Notes under the pieces: model-generated
Databases searched by the model: none
What the model saw: the letters and a program-made list of their open reading frames with translations, nothing else
Told to the model about the DNA's origin: nothing
In this document: piece after piece, positions 1 through 6,644 of the stretch
Layout of the letters: each line of letters starts with the position of its first letter
Numbering within the stretch: the stretch's first letter is position 1
NCBI GenBank assembly: GCA_020861205.1
Contig: JAJBSY010000237.1
Coordinates: 1-8,377 of the forward strand
DNA: 8,377 nt
Source of the DNA: Deltaproteobacteria bacterium
GTDB taxonomy: Bacteria; Desulfobacterota; Desulfovibrionia; Desulfovibrionales; Desulfovibrionaceae
Direction: 5' to 3'
Program-made: the position numbers and the translations under genes

Positions 1-324
1 TGCCTGGAAGAGGGAGAAACCCCCGAAGCGGCGCTCGTGCGCGAGGTGGCCGAGGAAACCGAACTGCCGGTGTCCGTTCGCGACAAGCTGGCCGTTATCC
101 GGCATTCCTACACCACATGCCGCGTGACCATGCACGCCTTTTCCTGCAACCTGCTGGATACGGACAAACAACCCGTGCTGCACGCCGCCGTGGAAGGCAA
201 GTGGATACTGCCCTCGGAAACCGCCGACTACGCCTTTCCGGCCGGGCACAGGAAACTGCTGGACCGGCTCGGCTGGGGACGGGAAGCGAAAGGGGGTTCC
301 CCTTCCTCCCCTGTACCCGCATGA
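1..324 (+). CDS. mutY: NUDIX domain, 3' part of gene; probably C-terminal domain of adenine glycosylase MutY
   Basis: Frame 1 is open from the first base to TGA at 322-324, giving the last 107 residues of a gene that begins outside the window. The visible part opens inside a NUDIX box: a Gly-Glu pair followed by REVAEETEL, which matches the RE-U-x-EE core except that the usual Gly near the end is Glu. It continues through HSYTTCRVTMHAF to a final DYAFPAGHRKLL block. That layout resembles the C-terminal NUDIX-like domain of MutY, which reads 8-oxoguanine opposite the mispaired adenine while the missing N-terminal HhH-GPD domain would excise the base. The alternative is a stand-alone MutT-type 8-oxo-dGTP pyrophosphatase; the altered box slightly favours a binding rather than a hydrolytic role. 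The last 17 or so residues (rich in Gly, Ser and Pro) look like an unstructured tail. The DUF362 gene follows after 35 nt on the same strand. The NUDIX fold is clear; the MutY assignment is recalled family resemblance. Confidence 0.72.
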   Translation, partial: CLEEGETPEAALVREVAEETELPVSVRDKLAVIRHSYTTCRVTMHAFSCNLLDTDKQPVLHAAVEGKWILPSETADYAFPAGHRKLLDRLGWGREAKGGSPSSPVPA

Positions 325-347
325 CAGGCGCGTTCAGTGATGCCTCC

Positions 348-354
348 AGAGGAG
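348..354 (+). promoter_or_regulatory. Shine-Dalgarno site of the DUF362 gene
   Basis: AGAGGAG lies 5 nt upstream of the ATG at 360. It decides the start: the same frame stays open back to an ATG at 117, but those upstream codons lie inside the NUDIX reading frame and have no comparable ribosome-binding site. Confidence 0.75.
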
Positions 355-359
355 ATACG

Positions 360-1325
360 ATGAGCAAACCGCAACTATCGTCGCGGATTAACGTCACGCT
401 CGCGAAGGCCGGGGCCTATGACGACGGCGCAGTCCGCAAGGCCGCGGCCGTCCTGGATTTTCTCGACATTCCCCTGGCATCAGGCGACCGGGTCCTGATC
501 AAGCCGAACCTGCTCCGCGCGGACGTGCTCACCTGCACGAACGCAACGATCATTGCGGCAGTCTGCCGTTACCTGCTGGACAAAGGGTGCAGGGTGACGG
601 TCGGGGATTCGCCCGGGTTCGGAACCGCCAAAGGGATTGCGAAAAGCATCGGCCTGGACAGGGCGCTGGAGTCGGCCGGGTGCGCCTCGGTTCCGGTAAT
701 GACGCTGGATTCCCCGGTCATGAAACCGCTGACTTGCGGCGGTTTCATCGGGCTTTCGCGGCACGCGCTGGAGGCGGATTACATCGTCAACCTGCCCAAG
801 CTCAAGGCACACGCGCAGATGCGCGTCACGGGCGCGGTCAAGAACCTGTTCGGCTGCATCAGCGGCGTGCGCAAGGCTTTCGCGCACTCGCGCTACGGCG
901 ACAAGGAGCGGAACGGAATACAGGTGTTCCCGTCATTGGTGGCGGACATCCTCACCCATCTGCCGCCCGTGGTGACGCTGATGGACGGCATAACCGCGAT
1001 GCACGTGCGCGGGCCATCGGGCGGCAGGGAATTCCCCGCCCGGTTGCTGGCCGCGAGCGCATCCCCGGTGGCCCTCGACACGGCGGTTTATTCCATGCTC
1101 GGCGTTTCCCCGGAGGAAATACCCTTGTGGCGGGAACTGCAACGCAGGATGGCCCCCGGGGCCTTTCTTGAGGAGATCGCTTTGTCCGGGGAGGATATCG
1201 GCGAATTCGACCTCTCCGGCTTCATGCTGCCGGCGACGCTGGCGCCCCAGACCTTCAATCCCTTCCGGCTCGCCGTGAGCACCGCGAAGCGCCTGTGGGC
1301 CCGGGCGGCGCCCGGCGGATCCTGA
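360..1325 (+). CDS. DUF362 domain-containing protein
   Basis: This 321-residue protein fills the DUF362 family layout. It has a Rossmann-like N-terminal half with VLIKPN (45-50) and GDSPG (82-86). The family signature NLPKLKAHAQMRVTGAVKN is at 144-162, followed by the LFGCISG stretch. A DGITAMHVRGPSGG segment (209-222) and a conserved ALD (238-240) come later. DUF362 proteins have no settled biochemical role; some relatives carry a fused 4Fe-4S ferredoxin domain. Here the C-terminus (about 250-321) has no CxxCxxC cluster motif, so this is the short, ferredoxin-free form. Scattered cysteines (59, 69, 77, 108, 126, 166) do not form a recognisable cluster motif. There is no signal peptide, so it is probably cytoplasmic. 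It starts 35 nt after the NUDIX stop, suggesting one transcript, and converges on the SDR gene. Family membership is confident; the function is unknown. Confidence 0.88.
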   Translation: MSKPQLSSRINVTLAKAGAYDDGAVRKAAAVLDFLDIPLASGDRVLIKPNLLRADVLTCTNATIIAAVCRYLLDKGCRVTVGDSPGFGTAKGIAKSIGLDRALESAGCASVPVMTLDSPVMKPLTCGGFIGLSRHALEADYIVNLPKLKAHAQMRVTGAVKNLFGCISGVRKAFAHSRYGDKERNGIQVFPSLVADILTHLPPVVTLMDGITAMHVRGPSGGREFPARLLAASASPVALDTAVYSMLGVSPEEIPLWRELQRRMAPGAFLEEIALSGEDIGEFDLSGFMLPATLAPQTFNPFRLAVSTAKRLWARAAPGGS

Positions 1326-1344
1326 GCCACGCGCGGTTCCCGCA

Positions 1345-2127
1345 TCATTTTCCCCAAGCGAACATGGGGTTCTGCACGCAGAACTTGCCGCCGGTTACGG
1401 CGATATCCGTCCCGGTTATGTAGCCCGCCTGGTCCGAAGCCAGGAAGACGATGGCCGGGGCGATTTCCTCGGCCTTGCCCAGCCGGTTGAGCGGACATTG
1501 CCGTTCAAGGGCTTCGCGGCCTTCCGCGATCATGGGCACGCTCATTGGCGTATCGAAAAATCCCGGCGTGTACGCCGCGACCCGGATGTTGTCCGGGGCG
1601 AGCTCCGCCGCGAGGGCCTGGGTGAAGGCGGTCAGGCCGCGTTTGGCCACGGCGTAGACCCCGACGCCGGCCACGGGGATGACCGCTCCGAAGGACGAGG
1701 CGTTGATGATGACGCCGCCGCCGGTTTTGCGCATTTCCCGCACGGCCAGCTTGCAACATTCGAACACGCTGGACAAATTGACGTCGAGGCAGGCGTCCCA
1801 TTCTTCCCGGTTCAGGTCCATAAGCGCTTTCCGCAAAGGATTTCCGGCGTTGTTGATCCAGATGTCGAGCTTGCCGAACCGTTCCACGACGGCGTTGCAA
1901 AACGCGGTCATGCGCGGGGTATCCGTAACGTCCGCGGGGAACGCCAGAACCCGTTCCCCAAAACCGGCTGCGGCGCATTCGTCGTAAAAAGCGTCCAAAG
2001 CTTCCTTCCGCCGCGCGCAGACGGCGACCAGGCAGCCTTCCTTGAGGAACTCCCGGGCGACGGCCCTGCCGATGCCCACGGATCCGCCGGTTATCACCAC
2101 CACTTTGTTTTTGAGCTTCAGATCCAT
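1345..2127 (-). CDS. SDR-family NAD(P)-dependent oxidoreductase
   Basis: This 260-residue classical short-chain dehydrogenase/reductase has the usual length and all active-site elements. The nucleotide-binding TGGSVGIG is at 13-20, the acidic DV after strand 4 at 66-67, and NNAG at 92-95. The catalytic Asn is N117, the catalytic Ser is S145, and YAVAK at 158-162 supplies Tyr158 and Lys162. A PGFFDT motif follows, and a C-terminal ITGTDIAVTGG segment. Arg39-Arg40 after the second strand suggests NADP(H) preference, by analogy with other SDRs. The substrate cannot be told from sequence; the fold is shared by FabG-type ketoacyl reductases and sugar or alcohol dehydrogenases. The C-terminus extends about a dozen residues past the GG (KFCVQNPMFAWGK). 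The start at 2127 is set by GGAGG 5 nt upstream and by alignment of the first strand; an in-frame ATG at 2223 lies in a hairpin and adds an SDR-unlike leader. The gene is separated from rlpA by 111 nt. Confidence 0.9.
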   Translation of the reverse strand: MDLKLKNKVVVITGGSVGIGRAVAREFLKEGCLVAVCARRKEALDAFYDECAAAGFGERVLAFPADVTDTPRMTAFCNAVVERFGKLDIWINNAGNPLRKALMDLNREEWDACLDVNLSSVFECCKLAVREMRKTGGGVIINASSFGAVIPVAGVGVYAVAKRGLTAFTQALAAELAPDNIRVAAYTPGFFDTPMSVPMIAEGREALERQCPLNRLGKAEEIAPAIVFLASDQAGYITGTDIAVTGGKFCVQNPMFAWGK

Positions 2128-2203
2128 TGCGGCCTCCGGAACGCATCCCGGTAAAACGGAAGAGAGGGTGAACGAACCGCCCGACCATGGAGCCGGGCAA
2201 GGC

Positions 2204-2232
2204 GGGAAAGGGATGGAGCGCATCCCTTTCCC
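2204..2232 (-). terminator. 12-bp perfect hairpin just after rlpA, probable transcript end
   Basis: GGGAAAGGGATG at 2204-2215 is an exact inverted repeat of CATCCCTTTCCC at 2221-2232, with a 5-nt loop. It begins 6 nt after the rlpA stop codon, the usual place for an operon terminator. No T-tract follows on the - strand (the next bases are GCCTTGCC), so it is not a textbook intrinsic terminator. It may act as a Rho-blocking 3' end, or as a non-canonical terminator. A weaker second hairpin (5-bp stem GCCCG/CGGGC, 2179-2198) lies just downstream. Confidence 0.55.
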
Positions 2233-2238
2233 CGTTAC

Positions 2239-2997
2239 TTACTGTGCGACGACGAAATTGCCGGGGTACTCGCCCTGCAGCGCGACGGAGGTGTTTTCCG
2301 CCGCGGCCAGGGAAGAATAGGGCCCCACCTGGACGCGGTGGAAATTGAGTTCCGGCACGAAGACGACGCGGGAAGCCTGTCCTTTGTCCTGCAGGGATTT
2401 CGCGAGATTGTGCGCGTTTTCCTTGATCGAGAACGAGCCGATCTGCACGTAGAAATTGCCGGTCAGGTCCTTCCCTACCTGCCCCGGGATGGCGCCGATG
2501 CTTTCAAGGCGGACCCTGGCGGTGCCCGGTCCTATCATGCCGATTTGCTCCGCCCCGGTCCGGGTCAGGTCGATGATGCGGTTGGCGACAAAGGGGCCCC
2601 GGTCGTTGACGCGGACCACGATGGACTTGTTGTTGTCCAGGTTGGTCACGCGCAGCTGGGTGCCGAAGGGCAGCACCTTGTGCGCGCAGGTCATGCCGTA
2701 CATGTCGTACACTTCGCCGTTGGACGTGGTTTTGCCGTGAAAATCCTTGCCGTACCAGGAGGCGATGCCTTCCTCGACATACCCGTGGCCGCTTTCCAGG
2801 GGATAATAGGTCTGCCCCATGACCGTGTACGGCTTGGTGCCGGGCGCGGAAGGCGTGCCGCTGACCGGGGGGGAGGTGGACATGCCGCCGCTGACGGATT
2901 GCTTGCCGCAGCCGGCAAGGGCGGCAAGGGACAGGCAGACGAGAATGACGGCGGCGAGGCGGGCTGCCCGGAACGGGTGGAAGGACGCGGGTGTCAT
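2239..2997 (-). CDS. rlpA: RlpA-type septal ring lytic transglycosylase, lipoprotein with SPOR domain
   Basis: This 252-residue protein starts with a lipoprotein signal peptide: basic residues at 10 and 13, a hydrophobic core at 14-28, and lipobox LAGC with Cys30 lipidated. Gly at +2 is compatible with outer-membrane sorting. A Ser/Pro/Gly-rich linker (34-56) leads to the double-psi beta-barrel domain (about 73-165) with IASWYG, FHGKTTSNGE, AHKVLPFGT and VNDRGPF. Glu95, His106 and Asp132 sit where family catalytic residues are expected. A C-terminal SPOR domain (about 177-252, FYVQIGSF to NFVVAQ) binds denuded glycan strands at the division septum. RlpA proteins cleave such strands or help daughter-cell separation. 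The start is set by the lipoprotein signal and an AGGAGA site at 3005-3010. Its ATG overlaps the recJ stop as ATGA, so translation is probably coupled to recJ. It is the last gene of the operon before a strong hairpin. Confidence 0.93.
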   Translation of the reverse strand: MTPASFHPFRAARLAAVILVCLSLAALAGCGKQSVSGGMSTSPPVSGTPSAPGTKPYTVMGQTYYPLESGHGYVEEGIASWYGKDFHGKTTSNGEVYDMYGMTCAHKVLPFGTQLRVTNLDNNKSIVVRVNDRGPFVANRIIDLTRTGAEQIGMIGPGTARVRLESIGAIPGQVGKDLTGNFYVQIGSFSIKENAHNLAKSLQDKGQASRVVFVPELNFHRVQVGPYSSLAAAENTSVALQGEYPGNFVVAQ

Positions 2998-4736
2998 AGC
3001 GGATTCTCCTGGTTTTCCGGCTTCCAGGCCCGCAGTTTCAACTCGACGGACGCGATGCCGTTGTAACGGTCGATATGCGGCGTGAAGGCCAGGCGAACGG
3101 TTTTGCCTTTCATGGATTGGGGAAGCGCGGCGTACTGCCGCCACGTCTTCCCGCGCAGGGTTATACCTGTTTCCTTATGGGTAAATTCCGTCAAGTTCAA
3201 GCCGCCGTTGCGCGTTTGAACGGATTTCACGATCACCGGCGGCGAAAGGAAGACGGGTTCCGGGTTTCCGGGGCCAAAGGGGTGCAGGAGCTCGAGCTCT
3301 TTTAAAAAGGTGAAATCGGCGGCATCGGTGAACCCCAGTTCCGCGTCTATGGAGCCGGCCGGGGGCGCCGCTTCGCCGCCCAGTTCCCCGGCGGCGATAC
3401 GGTCGAACCTATCGGCGAATTCCTCCAGGTTTTCCTCGGCCAGGGTGACGCCAGCCGCCTGGCGGTGCCCGCCGAAGGCGATGAACAGCTCGGAGCAGGA
3501 AGCGAGGGCCGCGTGCAGGTCGAAGTCCGCGACGCTCCGGCCCGACCCCTTGATGGCGCCCCGCTCGGAACACAAGACCACGGCGGGGCGGTGCAGGGTT
3601 TCCACGATGCGCGAGGCGACGATGCCGATAATGCCCGGATGCCAGTGCGGGGCATGGAGCACCAGGCCTATGCGTCCGGCATCGGCCTGGGCCTTGGCCT
3701 GCTCCAGCGCCTCGACCATGATTTCCTTTTCCTCTTCGCGCCGGGCCTGGTTCAGGACGTCAAGCTCGCACGCGAGCGATGCCGCCTCGTCCCGGTCACG
3801 GGTCAGCATGAGGCTGACGGCGATGTCGCTTTTGCCCATCCGCCCGGCGGCGTTGATGCGCGGCGCGAGCATGTAGACCACCTGCCCGGCTTCAAGGGCC
3901 GCCGTGGGCGACTGGTTGCAGACGTTTTTCAGCGCCGCGATGCCGGGCCGACGGCCGCTGGCCAGCGTCAAAAGGCCGTTTTTGGCGAGAATTCTGTTCT
4001 GGCCCGTGAGCTCGACCACGTCAGCCAGCGTGCCCAGCGCGACAAGGTCCAGGTAGTCGCGCATATCGGCTTTCCGTCCGGTTTTTCCGGCGAAAAGGGT
4101 ATTCAGGGCGGCCATGAGCAGAAAGGCGACGCCCACCCCGGCAAGGGCGGGGCAGGGGCAGGGGCCAAGGCGCGGATTGCAGATGGCGTCGGCGTCCGGC
4201 AGGGCGTCGCCGGGCAGGTGGTGGTCGCTGACGACGACGGTCATGCCAAGCTCCCTGGCTCTTGCGACGGGTTCGACGTCGGAGATGCCGCAATCCACCG
4301 TCAGGAGAAGGGAGACCCCTTCCGAGGCGAGGTTTTCGATCACGGCGGCATTCAGGCCGTACCCGGCCTCCAGCCTGCTCGGGATATGGTGGCGGACCGC
4401 TATGCCGTGAAAGGCCAGGAAATCCTTGACCAGGGCCGTCGCGGTGATGCCGTCCACGTCGTAGTCGCCCCAGACCAGCATGGGGCGTCCTTCCTGGAGC
4501 GCGTCGAAAAGAACCCGCGCGGCGCCGGTGAAATCCGGCCACGCTTCAAGGGGGGCGAGGTTGCGCAAATTGGGCGCGAGAAACCGCGACATGGCGGAAA
4601 CATCCTGGAACCCGCGTTGCCAGAGAAGGGCCGCGAAGGAAGGAGAAATCTCCAGCCTGTCGGCCAGGGTTCGCAGGGTTCCGTTATCCGGCGGCGGCCC
4701 GGCGTAGCGTTTGTTCCATGTCTGGTCTGTCGGCAT
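2994..4736 (-). CDS. recJ: Single-stranded-DNA-specific 5'-3' exonuclease RecJ
   Basis: At 580 residues this is full length for RecJ, which degrades single-stranded DNA 5' to 3' in RecFOR recombination, base-excision repair and mismatch repair. The DHH-domain metal-binding motifs are present: GDYDVDG at 90-96, VDCGIS at 147-152 and SDHH at 170-173, followed by a conserved CNPR segment. GGHRQAAG at 422-429 marks the DHHA1 domain. The C-terminal part (about 465-580) would be the OB-fold domain that grips DNA, ending in a short charged tail (KPENQENPL). No key residue is missing. The ATG shares one base with the stop of the upstream HDOD gene (TGATG) and has a modest GGAAG site, so translation is probably coupled. 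Its stop overlaps the rlpA start by 4 nt. Two long + strand frames over this gene are antisense shadows. Confidence 0.96.
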   Translation of the reverse strand: MPTDQTWNKRYAGPPPDNGTLRTLADRLEISPSFAALLWQRGFQDVSAMSRFLAPNLRNLAPLEAWPDFTGAARVLFDALQEGRPMLVWGDYDVDGITATALVKDFLAFHGIAVRHHIPSRLEAGYGLNAAVIENLASEGVSLLLTVDCGISDVEPVARARELGMTVVVSDHHLPGDALPDADAICNPRLGPCPCPALAGVGVAFLLMAALNTLFAGKTGRKADMRDYLDLVALGTLADVVELTGQNRILAKNGLLTLASGRRPGIAALKNVCNQSPTAALEAGQVVYMLAPRINAAGRMGKSDIAVSLMLTRDRDEAASLACELDVLNQARREEEKEIMVEALEQAKAQADAGRIGLVLHAPHWHPGIIGIVASRIVETLHRPAVVLCSERGAIKGSGRSVADFDLHAALASCSELFIAFGGHRQAAGVTLAEENLEEFADRFDRIAAGELGGEAAPPAGSIDAELGFTDAADFTFLKELELLHPFGPGNPEPVFLSPPVIVKSVQTRNGGLNLTEFTHKETGITLRGKTWRQYAALPQSMKGKTVRLAFTPHIDRYNGIASVELKLRAWKPENQENPL

Positions 4737-5632
4737 CAGTCTTCCAGGGACGTTTTCGCCATGCTCCGGACCCGGTCCACGTCGCAGTTGGCGATGATGC
4801 TCTCCTGCACCTTCTCGGGATCAAGCTCTTTGGGCAGAACGGACGTTACGGCTTCGTCCACGTCCAACGCGTCGGCGGAACCCGCCGCGTCAAGGTTGTG
4901 GGCCAGGAGGTTGGACGCGGTCAGAATGCGCGCGGGCGCCTGATAGGCGGGTTTGGCCTGGTGCGGCACGTGGTGCCAGTTGACGAGCTCGGTGAGTTTC
5001 GCGGGGATGCCCCAGAACGTGAGCAGGCGCGCGCCGACAACGGCATGGTCCAGCCCCCAGTAATTCTCCTCGGCCTGGTGAAAGGGAATGTTCTCGCAGG
5101 TCGCAAGGTCGTTGATGGCGATCCAGTCGGACGGGCAATAGGCGGCGAGCATCGTTTTGCCCATGTCGTGCAAAAGTCCCGCAGCGTACATGTCGTCGGC
5201 GGAAATGGCGTTTTGCGCCACGGGCATGGCTTTGGCGAGGCCGCGCGCGATGTTGGCGGTGAACAGCTGGTGTTCCCATAATTTCTCGAAAGGAAAGCCC
5301 TTGGGCAGGGGGATCCTGGAAACGGCCGAGGAAACGCCGAGCTGCAGGATGATGTTCCGCACCTCGTTCAGGCCGAGAAGGCGCACGGCGTGGGCGAGCG
5401 AGGAAACTTCCGTCTGCATGCCGTAATAGGCGGAATTGGCAAGACGCAGGATGCGCGAGGCGAGCCCCTGGCTGCGTTCCACCAGAGTGCTGATATAAGC
5501 CATGTCTCTGACCGAGGTTTCGGACGTGGCGGCGAACAGTTCCGGCAGCAGGCTCGGCTCGAACGGCAGGTCCGGGCTTTTTTCCGCGAGGTTCGCCAGG
5601 AAAGCCTGGGCTTTTTCGTACCGTTCTCTCAT
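4736..5632 (-). CDS. HDOD domain-containing protein, likely signalling
   Basis: This 298-residue, soluble, single-domain protein matches the HDOD family. The early LANSAYYG (64-71) and AVRLLGLNEVRNIIL (82-96) blocks are typical. HDOD is related to the HD phosphohydrolases but usually lacks full metal sites and serves as a regulatory module in chemotaxis, cyclic-nucleotide or stress pathways. Here several metal-ligand positions are kept: His121, the HD dyad in LLHDMGK (His155-Asp156), His196 in LDHAVVGARLL and His220-His221. The later position where active HD enzymes often have Asp appears to be Asn, in TASNLLAH. It has no GYP motif, so it is not an HD-GYP c-di-GMP phosphodiesterase. No receiver, GGDEF or kinase domain is attached. 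Its ATG overlaps the TPR gene stop as ATGA and its stop overlaps the recJ start by one base, placing it mid-operon. The family is sure; the pathway is unknown. Confidence 0.9.
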   Translation of the reverse strand: MRERYEKAQAFLANLAEKSPDLPFEPSLLPELFAATSETSVRDMAYISTLVERSQGLASRILRLANSAYYGMQTEVSSLAHAVRLLGLNEVRNIILQLGVSSAVSRIPLPKGFPFEKLWEHQLFTANIARGLAKAMPVAQNAISADDMYAAGLLHDMGKTMLAAYCPSDWIAINDLATCENIPFHQAEENYWGLDHAVVGARLLTFWGIPAKLTELVNWHHVPHQAKPAYQAPARILTASNLLAHNLDAAGSADALDVDEAVTSVLPKELDPEKVQESIIANCDVDRVRSMAKTSLED

Positions 5633-6504
5633 GCTTGTTCCCCTTGTGCGGGCGGTTCTTCGGATTGCGCCGCGGCGGGCGCGCCGGCCTGTTCCCGCGT
5701 GGCGGCTCTGGCTTTTTGCAGCGCGGCGGCGACGGCCTGTTTTTTATCCGCCGGGACCATGTCTTTGGTGACCATCCACATCAGGAACTTGAGCAACGTA
5801 TCCTGCGCGGGGTTCAGCTCGAGCCCCTTGAGAAGATGGTCCAGCGCGGAGCCCGGATCCTTTTTTTCAAGAAAGGCCCTGGCGATGTTGTAATACAGAT
5901 TCTCGTCGTGCTGGGTAAGTTCCAGCGCCCGGGAATAGTATGCGATGCTCTGGTCGTACATGCCGTTTTTACGCAAATTGATGCCGAAATCGTTGAACAG
6001 GTGTTTGTGTTCGGCTTCAAAGGCGCCGTCAAGTTTGACGAGCCGGCTCAGAATATCTTCGGCCTTGTTGTTTTCGCCGCGCTCCAGGTAAGTGATCCCC
6101 AGCCCGAAGTTGGCCCGGATGTTGTCTTCGTCGATCTTGAGCGCGTTGCCGTATTCCATCTCCGCGCTGTAATATTCCTTGTTCTTGCGGTGGCGGTCGG
6201 CCCGCGCGATGGTCTTGTTGACTTCCTTGATCTTCGGGAAGACGTTGCTGACGTAGAATTCCGGCTCCGGCGAAAAATGTTCGAGGAACTCGTCCTTGGA
6301 GATGCGTTTTTTGGGGCCGGACGGAACGTAATTGACGTTCAGGGGCTGCAGCTCGATTTCGCCGTTTTCCTGTTCAATGGCGTACCAGTACGATTTCTGG
6401 ATGGTTTTCCGGGTTGTGGTGCCCGTGCCGACCTTGCGGACTTCCTGATTGGAAAAAACGCCCTCAAGGCCTTTTTTTTCAGGTGTTTGTCGCTGTTCCG
6501 ACAT
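5629..6504 (-). CDS. Tetratricopeptide-repeat protein with a conserved N-terminal block
   Basis: This 291-residue protein has no signal peptide or membrane segment, so it is probably cytoplasmic. Residues 12-90 form a distinctive region (GLEGVFSNQEVRKVGTGTTT, then SYWY, NYVPSGPKK and SPEPEFYVS) that I associate with Desulfovibrio TPR proteins but cannot tie to a named domain. About four TPR units follow at roughly 94-127, 128-161, 169-202 and 203-236, with standard features such as ANFGLGITYLERGENNKAED and NLYYNIARAFLEK. These would form a helical scaffold for protein binding. The C-terminal 30 residues are Ala/Gln/Glu/Pro-rich and probably disordered. The ATG has GGAG 6 nt upstream (6511-6514). 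It is the first gene after the intergenic gap and the stop overlaps the HDOD start, so it likely heads the TPR-HDOD-recJ-rlpA operon. Its function is unknown. Confidence 0.88.
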   Translation of the reverse strand: MSEQRQTPEKKGLEGVFSNQEVRKVGTGTTTRKTIQKSYWYAIEQENGEIELQPLNVNYVPSGPKKRISKDEFLEHFSPEPEFYVSNVFPKIKEVNKTIARADRHRKNKEYYSAEMEYGNALKIDEDNIRANFGLGITYLERGENNKAEDILSRLVKLDGAFEAEHKHLFNDFGINLRKNGMYDQSIAYYSRALELTQHDENLYYNIARAFLEKKDPGSALDHLLKGLELNPAQDTLLKFLMWMVTKDMVPADKKQAVAAALQKARAATREQAGAPAAAQSEEPPAQGEQA

Positions 6505-6566
6505 GTGTGACTCCGGCGAAGGAAACGCTTCCGCACCCCGTCAGGGACGCATGGTCATAGAGTTGC

Positions 6567-6596
6567 AAAAACGGGCACCGCGCGTCCGGCTCCCGT
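6567..6596 (-). terminator. Putative Rho-independent terminator after pyrF
   Basis: On the - strand, ACGGGAGCC (6596-6588) pairs with GGTGCCCGT (6579-6571) through nine positions with one A/G mismatch and one G/U pair, around an 8-nt loop. A run of five T (6571-6567) begins at the stem end. It lies about 48 nt past the pyrF stop in the 140-nt gap before the TPR gene. It would separate the yicC-remA-gmk-pyrF block from the TPR-HDOD-recJ-rlpA block, possibly only partially. No convincing promoter is visible in the remaining 60 nt before the TPR start. Confidence 0.5.
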
Positions 6597-6644
6597 TCCC
6601 ATTGCCGCGCCGAAGCGGACGCGCCCGCTCCGATCCGCCGGAGA

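Noticed and set aside
117..359. N-terminal extension of the DUF362 frame to an ATG at 117
   Set aside because: It overlaps the NUDIX coding region in another frame and lacks family similarity. The ATG at 360 has a strong AGAGGAG site.
1301..1315. CCGGGC/GCCCGG hairpin near the end of the DUF362 gene as a terminator
   Set aside because: It is a 6-bp GC stem with a 3-nt loop inside coding sequence and has no following T-run.
2128..2223. 32-residue N-terminal extension of the SDR
   Set aside because: The first ATG falls inside the hairpin after rlpA. The SDR fold begins at the 2127 start, which has a GGAGG site.
3465..4943. 492-codon open frame on the + strand
   Set aside because: It runs antisense to recJ and part of the HDOD gene, whose motifs are complete. 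The translation is low-complexity, rich in Gly, Arg, His and Val, as expected for the shadow of a GC-rich gene.
5635..6510. 291-codon + strand frame almost exactly mirroring the TPR gene
   Set aside because: It shows no recognisable domain, and its composition is typical of an antisense shadow. The - strand frame carries clear TPR repeats and a ribosome-binding site.
6505..6570. Possible promoter for the TPR operon (TATGAC as a -10 box)
   Set aside because: It has only a partial -10 match and no acceptable -35 box at the right distance, so it is not supportable from sequence alone.
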